64,000 nucleotides of DNA. Source: Nageia nagi. Lineage: Eukaryota > Pinophyta. The stretch is from assembly GCA_050084985.1 (NCBI GenBank), contig JBITNC010000001.1, positions 96,162,001 to 96,226,000 on the forward strand. The letters run 5' to 3'. Position 1 is the first letter of the stretch. Every line of letters begins with the position of its first letter. Below the pieces are notes generated by a model, which saw nothing but the letters and a program-made list of their open reading frames with translations, was not told the DNA's origin and made no database searches. Shown here piece after piece: positions 34,010 to 46,245 of the stretch. The translations under genes were made by a program, and so were the position numbers.

Positions 34010-36588
34010 TTTTTTCATATTTTTGCAATTATTGCAAAAATGGTTGCAAGGTTGGCATCAATAGATTAAAACACCATCTTGCAATGATATATTATAAAGG
34101 TGCCACACTTTGTGATGTTGCACCTCCCAAGGTCTCACATGAGATGCAAGCCTTGCTTATTGCACATTCACAAAGAAGATAGAAAAGTAAATGACCAAGA
34201 TTGCACTTGGTGCAGGGATTGGCGGGGCTTAGACTTTGATGAATCAATATCAAAGACTTTCTTTGGCCTAATTCCAAATATTCAATCAAATGATAGTGCA
34301 CCAACTTCATGGTCAATGAGGCAATAAAAGCATGCAGGGTTTCTTGTTCCTCTTTCAAAGTCACAATCTTCCATTAACACTAGATGGGGAAAGAAAAAGT
34401 CAAAGGAACTCGAGCAACAGTTACAAATTTTTGGTACTATTAAAACATTATTACCTTCAATGTCGCAAGTAGTCCTTATTGGAAGGCGATGGTGAATGCA
34501 TTCATCAATGTTGGAAGAGGGATGAAAGCCCTTGTGCAAACGCTTTCATTGATTGCTGAGGATGTAATTAATAGCACACAATCTTCCAATAACACTAGTT
34601 GGGGAAAGAAAAAGTCAAAGAAACTTGAGCAAGAGTTACAAGTTTTTGGTACTATTGCAACATTACCTTTAATGTCGCAAGTAGTCCTTATTGGAAGGCC
34701 ATGGTGAATGCATTCATCAATGTTGGAAGAGGGATGAAAGCCCTTATGCAAAGGCTTTCATTGATCATTTGCTCGAGGATGCAATTATTAGCACACATGC
34801 CCTATTAGATGAGCAAAGAAAGAATTGGCACAAATATGGATGCACTATTATGTCATATGGGTGGACAAATGCGAAGAATTGTACACTCATCAACTTCATG
34901 TTGGCATAAAATAGATCAATGATCTTCTTGAGGTCAGTTGATGCATATGATAAAATAAAAAATACACAACTAGTTTTTTGAATTGCTAGAGGATGTGGTG
35001 TTGGAAGTGGGTGTGGAGAATGTTGTCCTAGTAGTGAAAAACAATGCTACAACTTAAGTAGCTACAAGGAAATGTCTTGAGAAGAAGTATCGCACCTTAT
35101 TTTGGAACCCATGTGTAGGCCATATAATCGTTGGCAAGCTTACATGGATTAAAAGTATCGTTGAAGAAGCGAAAACAATTATCAAATTCATCTAAAACCA
35201 CATGTGGGTGCTTAGTTTGATTAGAGAGCACATGAGTGGCAAGGAAATAATTTTTCCAGTTATCACTCTATTTGCCTCCAATTTTCTTGCATTACAGAGC
35301 CTCTTTGATGTAGAAGCTCCTCTTAAGAGGATGTTTATGACTAATTAGTCGTGCAATTCTTCTTTTTTCCATAATGAGGATGGGAAGAAGGTCATCAAGA
35401 TAAAGTTTAACAACTCCTTTTGAAAGGGTGTTGAATTCATTTTGAAGATAATTTAAATTTGTTCTTTTTTTGTTTTTTTTCAATTTTTAGTTTGTAACTT
35501 TGTATTTTTCCCTTCTTAAATTTAAATTTGTAAATATAAATTTATTTTTTTACGATATCTAGGTCACAAAATCTTTGGCCAAGGTTCTTCATCTTGTAGA
35601 TGTTGATTTGTTGTCAATGGGCTATCAGTATAAGACCATGGATAGGGCAAATGGAGCTATCCAATTGTTTATATCGAAAAGGAAAAAATAAATTGGATCC
35701 CATTGATAGTATCATTGAGAGGAGATGGACCCATCATCTTCGTCGACCTTTACATGCAACAAGGTACTACTTCTACCCCAATTTTTTTATGTTGGTAATT
35801 TTGTGGTGGATGATGAGGTTATGGATGGCCTCTATACTTGCATAAAGAGGATGATCCCTAATGATCACTTTAGAAGACTTTGTCCAAATAAGATGTAGGC
35901 TTACAAGAAGGTCGATGGGAAGGTTCTTTCTTCAGTTATTTGGCAAATGTCAAGGACAACCTTATGACTGGGTAATACTTTAAAATTCAATAAAATTATA
36001 AAGTAGGGTCTTTTTAGAATTTACATAATGTAGAATCTAGATTGAGTTTTTAGTATCACATTTATTTTTTACATATTTAAGGCCTTGATGTCCAACTCTT
36101 CAAAGGATAACAATAGGGATATTGAGTTATCCTTGTAGCGCTTCTAGGTGAGAGTGCAATTGGTCCATGTTTGTGAGTGTTCATACCACGAAACGCAATA
36201 GGTTGAACCAGCAATGCCTTAGTGACCTTTTTTTCGTCCAATACAATATTTGCCTTCATATCAAACAAGTGGTCATAGATATTTATGATTCCATTGACCT
36301 TTATTCTATGGATCCACTAGTAGATTGGGTTCCTAAAGATGTGGAACTCATCTTCACTAGGGATGACATCAAACAACTTGAAAAGGGGAAGCAATTAGTA
36401 ATGGTACATCTCATGCAGTAGCTACAGTTCATAGGGAGATCAAGGACGAGTACATACCTAAGGTTGAGGATCTTATCGAAAACGAGGATGTGGATGCACC
36501 ACTTCCTTCGTCGCCACATGTTGTGAGGAGTGATTTGAGGACATACACGAGGGTGAGGGGAAAGAGTCCATTGCAACACTGGTAGTTT
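34010..36588 (+). pseudogene. hAT-superfamily transposase pseudogene
   Basis: Plus-strand pieces in order. 34020-34165 is a BED-type zinc finger (CNYCKNGCKVGINRLKHHLA). 34800-34910 reads EQRKNWHKYGCTIMSYGWTN and NCTLINFMLA, the DUF659 opening. 34985-35340 gives VENVV, KKYRTLFWNPCVGHIIVGKL, TWIKSIVEEAKTIIKFI and EIIFPVITLFASNFLALQSL. 35560-35800 gives AKVLHLVDVDLLSMGYQYKT, IERRWTHHLRRPLHATRYY. 36130-36420 is the dimerisation end: MFVSVHTTKRNRLNQQCLSD. Multiple stops, shifts, an AT-rich insertion near 35480-35550 and a 215-bp duplication. The live family excises DNA in the nucleus; this copy is dead. Confidence 0.87.
34363..34792 (+). repeat. Two-copy 215-bp tandem duplication within the hAT pseudogene
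   Basis: Starts ACAATCTTCCATTAACACTA at 34363 and recurs at 34578 with few changes. It repeats the segment between BED finger and DUF659, so it arose in or after the inactivated copy. Confidence 0.92.
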
Positions 36589-36589
36589 A

Positions 36590-39155
36590 GAGTCTTAGAC
36601 TTTAGAGTCTAGAGTCAATTTTTATTGTTTAGAACTTTAGAAGTTTAGAACTACTTGACTTATGACTATATACATTATTGTATATATTATTTTTTACAGT
36701 TATTGATGATCACAAACAATGAATGATTATTGCAACTTTCTAATTTCGTATGTAAATATGTTTTTGTATGTTTTTTCATGAAATGTTTGTGGTCTTTTTT
36801 CTTTGCCGAGTTATTCCCACGAGGGTTCACTTAATAGAAAGCCTTCAAAACACGTGCGTTCATGGGCTTCTATAAAAACTCCCTATTTTTAAAATTTACC
36901 ACCTTGTATATTAATTTATTAAACCCCTCATGGTAAACCCTATATAATAAATAATAACCTTTTTAAAAACTTACAATTTTACCAAAAAACATTAAATCAA
37001 TTTTTAATACCCCTTAGTAGTTTTACCCCTTGATATCATCACTTGGAATTATAGTGATCCAAGACTTTGTCAATTGAAACCATCGTCTTTTGTTGTTAAA
37101 AATCACCCAAAATGATGACCTAAAAGAAGACTATCTTAGTGATGAAATTAGACTCGTATAGCCTAGGTCCTTGGTGATAAATTCTAAGAGACCTATTTAT
37201 GGATCTATTTTTGAGGATAAACTCTTAATGATAAAATCCAAGTAGCTTCTCCCATGTGCGCAAGTGTAAAATGCAAAGGTTATTATTAAAATGATTTGTG
37301 CAATGGTTCTTTCCCTTTAGCACTTCTATAACCTTTTTTTATCATATAAGATCACCAAGTGATGCAAAAGGAAATCATAATTCGATCTTGTGGTGCTTTT
37401 TTAGTGTTCAAAGTTATACACTCATAAACAATAGTAAAGAAAATAGCTTACTTATAGAATATCAATAGAATATTTTGTATAAATTTTAAAAACCCCTACC
37501 CCCCTACCCTTATAAAATATTTACTGATATACAAATAGTCCAACTTGATATTAAAAATACCCCCTGGTATGCACTCACATGATATTCATCATTTCCTGAC
37601 AGTGACCCCCCTATGGTTATTCCCGAGTACTCTTCAGTTGTCAGTGCTCCCCAACGTTTTCTTAGCCAAGTAGTTCTCGAGTACAAGTTTTCCAACAATG
37701 ATATACATAAAGGGCATATAAAATACCTCAAAAAGTAAGAAATATATATAAAATGTATCGAGTATGTGGCACAAGCATTTCAAATACATTAACAAATTAA
37801 TGAATAATTTACACTAATATTTTAATTTTTTATCATTAAAAATACTATGAAATAAAACGGCCCAAATACAAAAGAGTATAGGGATAGGGGATAATAACTA
37901 AATTTTTATTATCAGCATAATATAATTTGTGATCTTTAACAAAATGCTTGCCTGATCTGTATAATACAATTGATAAATATATTTCCATCAATCTTTCATA
38001 CAAGAAAGGGAGTTCTAGAGAGTTTTATAAAAGAGTGCAAATTCCAACAACCTGCAGTCGTGAATTCTTGTTACTGTTGTATCTGAACTCTATGAAGTTC
38101 TTTGAAAATATGGGCATTAGAATGCTCCTTAAGGACCATTGTTCTGTATTGGTAACATAATTCGTTGAGGTATCTTCAAATGTTCTGCCAAACGACGTCG
38201 ACCAAATCTCTAAAAAAAAAAGGGTAAATAATGGTTCATACTCCATATGACTAATAATTATAATAATATAAGCAAAAAGGAACTATCACATACTACTTGG
38301 AACAAATATCAATTTAACTATTAGGGACTCAAAAGCTTTGTGAGTCTAATGTAAAGTTTCAACATACAACTAATTCTAAATGAATACGATTGAATAATAT
38401 TAGATATCTTCTTGTTTCTCTAATAACTTCCAATCTTAAAAAAAAAAGTAAATAACAGAAAACTGGACAAAGGTTCATTTTGTAGTAAAGCCTGCAACAT
38501 AATATTTGTAAGGTAAAAATAGATTGGAATCAATAACAGGGCTGATGCCAAGGATATCATCTTAGGTAACCTCATCCAAGTTCCCCATGATACGCTTTTC
38601 TGCCATCACATTGAGTCATATTGCCCCATTGTCATCACTTGTCATTCATCATCACTAAATTAATCAAATTATCATTTTTTTCATCATCATTACATCTCGC
38701 CATTCCTACATTGTCATATTACTTCATTGTTATCATCGTTGATTGCACCAATGGGTTATTACTTCATCATCATTGCATTTCAGTTTCCTTACATACTTGC
38801 CAGTCTCACATTAACTGCAAATCGACTTCAAGCTCTCTACTGCATTATATCCCTATCTTACCATTTCCTTGTAGAATCAAGGTTGGTTTTCATATACTAT
38901 ATTTCCTTCTAGATACGGGACTTTCCCTGATAGAATTCCATTTCTCAATGTGAAAGTACAATCAATATGAAAAATGACACTTCTGATTCCTCCAATCCTC
39001 GTGACATAGACCACATCTCCATCCATCAGGAAAAAGATCTAATTATTGATGCCAACTGTTTTCAAGAGACAACCTCTTGTACTTAAGAGAATAGCCGTCA
39101 AGAAACTTGATAACACAAGACAATTAAAAAATCCAAACAACTTTTCAGATCACAC
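36590..39155. other. Stretch without a recognisable gene
   Basis: AT-rich. 37495-37730 is C-rich (runs of CCCC) and 38590-38950 is rich in CATCAT/TCATTA words. Short frames at 37510-37731 (minus), 38025-38246 (minus) and 38621-38953 (plus) carry no motif I know. The 38621-38953 frame is low-complexity Ser/His/Leu. Confidence 0.4.
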
Positions 39156-39159
39156 TCAA

Positions 39160-39960
39160 GGTCCTTGTGTGGCCAACCTTAAGTAAAATAAGTCCCAAAA
39201 AGCATTCAAAAAGCTCTGTACATGATGCGATCAATCTCGCATCACCATTCATTAGCATTGTGTTAGACAACTTGATGCCCTAAGTTGAGGGGCAAAGGGA
39301 TTCCGAACCTGTCTAAAAATGGTGTTAAGTATGCATTTGATATGTGTGGTATATTCTTAGTGTAGATAAAAACATGTTATCTGTCATAGATAACAAAGAA
39401 TAATCCCAACTTAAATATAGTTCTCAATGGTAATCAATGTGCAATAAAAGACAGAATGACAGAGGTGCTTGCTACACAATTTGGTGACAAAGGACTATTC
39501 AAATTGATAAGTTCAAAGTACAAGAAATAGAAATGTTCTCTGACATGAGATGTATGGTTGTTTCAATTTTCATTATTTCTGTACATCTAGGAAGAGGAAG
39601 ATGTTTGTGTATGGTATGTGACCAGAAAACTATGCAGGCATTTCAAACTGGAAAGTTAATATAGTTCATCCTGACTTATGTGGACCGACAAACGCTTCAA
39701 CACAGGAGTAAGGTGTTTCTTGCTTCTTCTAAATGATTTTACTCATAAAATTTAGCTAACATTTTTTTTTAATAAAAAGTCAGATTGTTATTCTCAATTT
39801 ATTGTATTTTAACAATTTGGTATAGAAACAATCTAGTAGGTGTGCGAAAGCTCTAAAGTTTGACAATGAGTAAGGCATCTCAGATGGAGTAATAATATCA
39901 CCTAATAGACGTATGTTCATGTAACGTTATCATTTTGTGTATTCTAATCCCATGAATGTA
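39160..39960 (+). pseudogene. pol: Copia protease-integrase remnant
   Basis: About 39430-39510 reads NGNQCAIKDRMTEVLATQFG then KGLFKL, matching the linker between copia protease and GAG-pre-integrase. 39660-39760 reads HPDLCGPTNASTQE (family HxDLCGPMxTxS, first integrase acidic residue), followed in another frame by LLLLNDFTHKI (family LFIDDYTRK). 39800-39890 carries a worn KVxxLRSDNGxEF-like stretch. No LTRs seen. Differs from A-E at the residues that remain. Confidence 0.65.
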
Positions 39961-40149
39961 AGTTATGTTATGTAATTCGACAAATTTCATGCCAAAAAAT
40001 TCGAAATTCGTCAATTTTCTTCCACTGCCAATTGTAATTGATTAAATTCACCATACAAATTTGTACTACAAATCGATGAAATTCATTTTTAAAATCACTA
40101 AAATTTTGCCTAAGTTTAAATTCATCTTTAAAATCACTAAAACTTCAAC

Positions 40150-40270
40150 CAGCAGAACAGCAAGGGAGACGTCACCCTGCCGTCCTCAGCTGGGGCCATC
40201 TGGCCTGTGCCATTCCCATTTTGTTGGTCCAAAGGGGAATGGCCAAGAGACGCTCTCCAACAGCAACATC
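40150..40270. other. Short GC-rich island in AT-rich DNA
   Basis: ACGTCACCCTGCCGTCCTCA and GGGGCCATCTGGCCTGTGCC are far richer in G+C than their flanks. No frame or family motif recognised. Preceded by two copies of AAATTCATnTTTAAAATCACTAAAA (40080 and 40119). Confidence 0.5.
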
Positions 40271-40334
40271 ATAAAAAATATATATAAAATCTTTATAAGT
40301 TAAGATTTAATTTCAATTTTTAATATTTTAAATG

Positions 40335-40625
40335 TTTTAGCTGAAGGGATCTTGGTTGAATGGTTAAAACACTTGGGTGATAATCCTTACACCTAGCTTC
40401 AAATCTTAACAGCACCAGCAACAATAATGCTGAAATCAATGGCGAAGATGTCAGAATGAAATCAAAAGATAGTAGCAATAAATGCCAAATCAATTTGGCA
40501 GACGGTGCTAATGCTAAAATGGAACAATTGGAAATTGACGATAAATGCTAGATCAAATTGTGATAATGCTGTAATGGCAATAATGCGAAGGGTGGAGGAC
40601 CTATACAACCCCTAATGATCAAACA
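40335..40625 (+). mobile_element. SINE-like tRNA-derived sequence
   Basis: Box-A-like TTGGTTGAATGGTTAAAACA (about 40351) and box-B-like GCTTCAAATCTTA (about 40397) at tRNA-like spacing; downstream AAT/GCTAAAT-rich body ending ACCCCTAATGATCAAACAAA. The same ending (GACCTATACGACCCCTAGTG) recurs at 41226 without the head. No clean target duplication. Confidence 0.45.
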
Positions 40626-40984
40626 AAAAATAAAAATTTAAATGTTTTAAATATTTGATAATTTAAATGTTTTAATATTTTTAATGTTTCAATATTTTAC
40701 TATTAAATATTTTAAATTATTTAATGTTTTAATATTTTTTTTGTTGAAGTTTGTTCTTTGATACAGGGCACCATAACTTAAGTTTAGAGTTGCGATTGAG
40801 GGACATCCACGCTGTCAAAATCCACCGGGAGCACGATCCCTGCCTAATCCATACCTACCATCAACTCGATAGGATTTTAGATATGTTTCAACTTTTAAGG
40901 GCAGAAAGTTTTGAACCTAGTCCTCTCATATTCTAGAGCTTTGAACTACCTTTCCACCTCCCCTATCCGTCAATTCATATGCTT

Positions 40985-41480
40985 CAAAAAATATATATAT
41001 ATATAATGTTTAATATTTTACTAATAAATATTTTAAATTAATAAAATATTAAACATTAAGAATATTAAAACATTTACATTATATATATGTCACTTTATAA
41101 TATTTTACTATTTTAGCATATATGTATTTTCTTAAAATTCAAATTTTTCCAAGCTTCAAAGTTTGTCGAATTTCTTTCAAACTACAAATTTGTCGAACAT
41201 AAACATGAACCTGGTAAGGGTGGATGACCTATACGACCCCTAGTGTCCAAACAAAAAATAAAAATTTAAATATTTTAATATTTTTAATGTTTAACATTTA
41301 ATATTTTACAATTAAATATTTTAAATTATTTAATGCTTTAATATATAATATTTAAAAGTTTCAATATATATATGTCATTTTATAATATTTTAGCATATAT
41401 GTACTTTCAAAATTCATGCCGAATTCAAGCTTCAAAGTTTGTCAAATTTCTTTTAAACCATGAAATTGTCAAATATGTAA
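40985..41480. repeat. Imperfect AT-rich tandem duplication, unit about 250 bp
   Basis: Shared marks in both units: ATATATATGTCA(C/T)TTTATAAT, TTTTAGCATATATGTA(T/C)TTT, and CAAGCTTCAAAGTTTGTC(G/A)AATTTC (41150 and 41427). Flanked by TTTAAATATTTTAAATT words of mixed orientation. Confidence 0.75.
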
Positions 41481-41496
41481 CTTAGAATGTAAATTA

Positions 41497-41778
41497 TGTT
41501 AGGAATGGAGCCTAATTCTTTGCCTAAATCATGTTTTCCAGCTCTCTATTTCACAATTAGCATGCACAAAGCCAATCTACGGGTCTAATCAACAGACAGG
41601 TGGCCGATCATGCCAATCAATCGACTGATCAAGATATTTATTGGAGTAGACCTTGTGATAGTTGATCCTGACAACCCAATTGGCCTAATGGTGGTCGATC
41701 GTAAAACAGAGACAAGAAAACTCTATTTTGAGGTTGGAAACTCGCTCTTGGGCTACTTTAAGGTTGTAAACTTGAGGT
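41497..41778 (+). repeat. D 5' LTR, left part
   Basis: TGTTAGGAATGGAGC start; aligns with 61470-61742. Interrupted at 41778 by element B. Confidence 0.85.
41774..41778. repeat. B target duplication, left (GAGGT)
   Basis: Pairs with AAGGT at 59096-59100, one mismatch in five. Confidence 0.7.
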
Positions 41779-42270
41779 TGTTGGAATGTATAATGCATTA
41801 TTGTAAAGGTTTGTATTAAATCTTCTATGTAAGTTCACTAATATTTAAGGGTATCATTTGATACCTTAAGTATTTAAGTGAATATGAAATGTAACTTGTT
41901 CTTCACTCCATGTCATGAGCATGCCCCTTGGGTAAAAGGATGTGCATTGCATGCTTTTGTACATTGGATACAAGGGTGATTCAAAGAGGGATTTGGCCTA
42001 TAAATAGAAGGCTCCCTCTTTGTAATCATACACCAATTGTGGAATAAAGTTATGCTATAGAATAGAAATGTAGGAGTTGAAATTAGAAGGATTGTAAGAG
42101 AATTGTATTTTTTATTGAAGTAAAGATCTAGTTAGTGGATGTACTCCTAGTTTGAGGAACCACTTTACATCTTGAGTTACTTTGTGAGATTGTCTTATTT
42201 GTGAGTTTGTTAGAGCTTTCATGTGATCTTGGTAGTTTAGGATTGTTCTTGTTATAATTCAATTCTCTCA
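41779..42270 (+). repeat. 5' LTR of element B
   Basis: 492 bp, TGTTGGAATG...TCTCA; TATA box TATAAATAGA at 41999-42008; inverted repeat around GGTATCATTTGATACC (41851-41866). Lacks the TGTGAATAAGAG 12-mer of the 3' LTR. Confidence 0.95.
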
Positions 42271-42272
42271 TT

Positions 42273-42284
42273 TGATATCAGAGC
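42273..42284 (+). other. Primer binding site of element B
   Basis: TGATATCAGAGC, one change from the initiator-Met primer complement TGGTATCAGAGC, three nt after the LTR. Confidence 0.85.
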
Positions 42285-44960
42285 TCCTTGGAAGCTCCTT
42301 TTCACATCCTTGGTTTGGAAACTCATCATCATATTTGGAGGTCTACTCTTTTTTTTGAGGTAAAACAATTTAGAGGTATAACCCCTTAACCCTTTTTTTA
42401 ATAAGTTCATTTTGATACTAACATTATTATTATGACTATGATAGTTCAAAAATATCATAAGATATTGTTACCTTTTTTTTACTAACAATGTTATGTTAGC
42501 AATCATATTTTTCATATAATTGTTTGGCAATAATATATTATGTATCTTGCAAAAATTTGCATTCCTTGAAGGTTTCTTTTTCATAAAATTTTGCAAAATG
42601 TATTTTTTTTATATATACATTGCAAATTTTATTTCCTACAAAATTGTTATACTTAATAAAAATAAATAAAAATTTAAAGGAAGAAAATTCATATATATAT
42701 ATATATTATATATATATAATATATATATTTCTTCGTCGTGATATTTTCTCACCTCCCCAGCACATTTGTTTGCTTTGCCACTCGCCCTCGACTCAGCCTT
42801 CCCACCTCCACCTCTTCGCTATTTTGTGGCTTCATCTCCTTGCAAGACTAGACCCTATTTTGCACGCATTCTATGACCTATGGTTTCTCCACTCAGGATT
42901 GGACTGCGCTCTTCTTCCTGTCAACAACTGCATTTTTTTTCTCCCCTCCATTTTTTTCTACACATTGCTGAGTTTTTTTTATGCATTTATCTTCGCCCTT
43001 TGTCACCCTCTCACATTTTTTGACAAGGGTCTCCTCCCACATGCATTGCCTCAACCAGCCTATGGGGACCTTGTTGGTGCTCTCCTCCTTGCCGCCTTGC
43101 ATGCTCCTCCTCACAAACCCGCAACCCTACTCCTCGCGATGGCGATCTCCGTACCGTAGCCCTCCACCTTGTCACAGGCCAATCTCCTCCACCTCGAACT
43201 CCAAGCAATGCAATGGACCTTCACCGTAAATCTCCACACGGCCCTCTTCTCCTCCCTATCTGCATCTTCTCTTTGGCATTGCCCTCCTTCTTGCCACATA
43301 CTAAAGTTGGAGGTTTCTTTTTGTTCTTTGTGCATTTAATTTTTGACTACTTGCATATTCTTAAATGCACATGAAAAGCAAAGTATACTCTTTTTTGGTC
43401 GGCATTTAATAGTTTTTAATTGCTTGCAAATCTTTTGTTTCTATTTAATGCATTTAGAGGCAAACTTATACTCCAAATTTAATGCATTATGAAGTGCATT
43501 TAAACTTCCTTTTGAGTGTGTAGATGGCCAAAATATATTTTTTAATCATTATTCTTAAAATGGAAATTTTATTTGCTTAAATTTTTTTTAATTTACATAA
43601 GTAAAATATTAGTTTAATTTTTTTTAAGAGAAATGCTACTTTAATTTAGCTATGCTACTCTTTAAGTAAAAAAGAAGAATTTTTTACATACTTAGAAATT
43701 TTTTAGCATGCAAATTAATTATTTAGTATGCTATTTTTAGAAATAAATCTTTAAGTAAAAAAGAGAGAATTTGTATAAATTTCTTACTTAATTTTTTATT
43801 TAGTATGGATACTAAATTTTTGGATTTAAAGTTAAAAAAGTTGCATGCTTATACTTATTACTTCTTTTTTTTATAGGTTGATGCATGCTTCCTATTTAAT
43901 CCTAAAATTAAATAAAATATGCTTCTTACTTAATTTATTGGAATGGTGTATACTTAAATTTTTAAAGCTATGAATAACGTATTTTTTTTTCTTAATTCTT
44001 AAAAAATAAATTTTTAATGCATGTTCAAAAACTTCAATTTTTAAAGATAATGCTTAAGACTTAAAATTTTTAAGACACATGCTTATGATTTAAGAATGCA
44101 TGTTGAGTATTTATCCTTATGCAAAATATGAAATGGACTTGTGCAAAATAAATGATGATGTAAAAATATCTTTTAGGGGTTGGTAAACAAAACCCATTGC
44201 ACACTTAAGTTTCAAGTTATGAATAAATGATGTTTCATTTATGCACTATACTTCATATTTCGCATTTTGATTTATTTGCTTACGTAAATAAAACGCAAAC
44301 ATTGATATGAGCAACCCCCTAAAATGAACACATCGCACGTATATTCCCCAACATGACTTGTTTGGAGAGCCATGAGGTGAGGACAAACAAACTGAAGCCT
44401 TTAAGTCCGACAATCTAAGTAATGAAAAGTTTGTACTTCTTAATTGCCCCTAAGTCCTCTGTTGGTCTGGACATAACTCTCTTAGGTGGATAAGCATGTG
44501 TGTAATGATACCACATGTCCGCACGTCCATTCAGGGATTATCCTAATAACCTAAGAGGAAAACTTGAAACTTAATCAAGATTAATAATTTGATCGATCCA
44601 ATAAACGTCGGAATCTTGAAAAATAGCTAGTACTTCTCCTTGTGAAAGTATATTGCTGACCAAAAGGAACTGGTTGAGGATTGGTAGGACCTAAGCTTCT
44701 CTTGTGTGGGCATCCAGGTGAATACCTAATTTTAAACAAAAAAAAAATCTCAACAATGTCACTCTATATCTACGATTCTTAATATGATAAATGTATTTGG
44801 GTACATGGATATTATTTGAATTGTACATTTGCACTTGTGAATCAAATCAAGCATGTCTTTAGTGTTAAATGTAACATGTATTATTTACTTAGTTAAAATT
44901 TAACATTTAATGTTGATTATTGAAAACACATGCTTATTATTTCATATTTTTGTGTAGCAA
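42285..44960 (+). other. 5' leader of element B with a GC-rich insert
   Basis: Flanking parts match the C leader in reverse (GAAGCTC/GAGGTAAAA near the primer site; CTTTTAGGGGTTGGTA and GACTTGTTTGGAGAGCCA near 44170-44370). Between them, 42740-43340 is distinctly C-rich and open in several frames (a 179-residue plus frame at 42620-43159 and others), with no motif I recognise. The C leader has an unrelated PPR-like piece here. Confidence 0.75.
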
Positions 44961-45734
44961 ATGGGAGAATCCTTTTTAACCAAACACATTCTTGATGGTT
45001 CCAACTATGGGATTTGGGAACCTTGGATGAGAGCCTAATTACAGACAAGGAAGCTTTGGCAAACAGTGAATGAGAACCTTGTACCTCCTACATATGAGAA
45101 GGCATTAGAGGCTTACAACACAAAGAATGAATTCGCAACCTCCATGATTTATCGTCTAATTTCACATGATGTGCTCTTGATGATTTCCTCTTCAAGTTCA
45201 ACAAAGAAAACATGGGATAAGCTTAAGCAAATCTACCTTAGTTCAAACTTTTCAAGAAGGTTTACCATTCTTCAAAAGTTGCTTCAATCTCATCAAGGGG
45301 AAGATAAAAATGTGGCTATCTACTTGAACAAATCATTGAACTAAGGACCCAACTTGTTACTTGTAGGTACAATTGGATCAATGATGAGTTCATGGTCTTC
45401 AATATTCTTCAAAATTTGAAAATTTTGTGACAGTTATGGAAACAAGGCTTGATGATGAAGAAGAAGTCATCTCTCTTAAAAACCTTTCAAGGCACCTATT
45501 GAAGCATGAGGAAACCCTTAACAATAGAAAGTTAATTTCTTCTCATAAGGATAATAATGTTGCTTTTGGAGCAACCAGAACTCCTTTCAAGAAGAAGTTC
45601 AATTATCAAAACGAAATCTTATCTTTCTTCCTCTAAAAGGTTTGAGAAAAAAGGCAGTGGCTACAACAGCAACAGGAATAACAAAAACAACAATCACTGC
45701 AGCAAGAATAATGGCAACAACAATCACTTCAAGC
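44961..45734 (+). pseudogene. gag: gag of element B, first part
   Basis: ATG at 44961 (MGESFLTKHILDGSNYGIWE, the conserved copia gag opening). A stop follows at WMRA*, then open 45066-45344 (NENLVPPTYEKALEAYNTKN, SSSTKKTWDKLKQIYLSS). A frameshift at about 45335 and a small deletion near 45410 break the rest. Ends at the insertion of C. Confidence 0.9.
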
Positions 45735-45739
45735 AAACT

Positions 45740-46230
45740 TGATGGAAGTAGCCTAGATCTAATTCCCAAGGTCCAAGACTAGGAAGCTAAATCATTCATC
45801 ATCTACAATTCTAAGAACATCATTGACACAATATGACACTAATATAATGTGGTTCCTCCCTCCTTGGGAGTACATCCACAACTAGTTCTCTATTCTCAAT
45901 CTATGCCTCTCTTACAACTATTCTCTTGCTCTCCTACACAACCTAGTAGAGTAATCTTACTCCAAAACTTAGATGTATTTACAAGAGGAGAGGCCCTCTA
46001 TTTATAGCTTGAGAGCACCTCCCTAACCTCCCTTTAACTCAAGGGTAAGGTTAGGGTTACATAAATATGTGACCTAACTTTAACCTACCAACTAACCCCA
46101 TGGTTAGGTCAAAGTCCACACATAATAAAGAATTCAATTAATCCCTTAAGGTATCTACATATCCTTTAAGTGATTAATTGAACTTACAAGGAGTTTAGAT
46201 ATTCACAATATTTCATTACAAATTCTAACA
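45740..46230 (-). repeat. 3' LTR of element C
   Basis: 491 bp; minus strand starts TGTTAGAATTTG and ends TTCCATCA. TATA box (minus) at 45998-46007. Confidence 0.95.
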
Positions 46231-46245
46231 CTCCCCCTTAATGCA
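46231..46245 (-). other. Polypurine tract of element C
   Basis: Minus strand CATTAAGGGGGAG next to the 3' LTR; same tract as in A and B. Confidence 0.88.

Noticed and set aside
42981-43335. Several overlapping open frames on both strands in the B leader
   Set aside because: Open on many frames because of C-rich composition; none has a motif. Reported only as a GC-rich insert.
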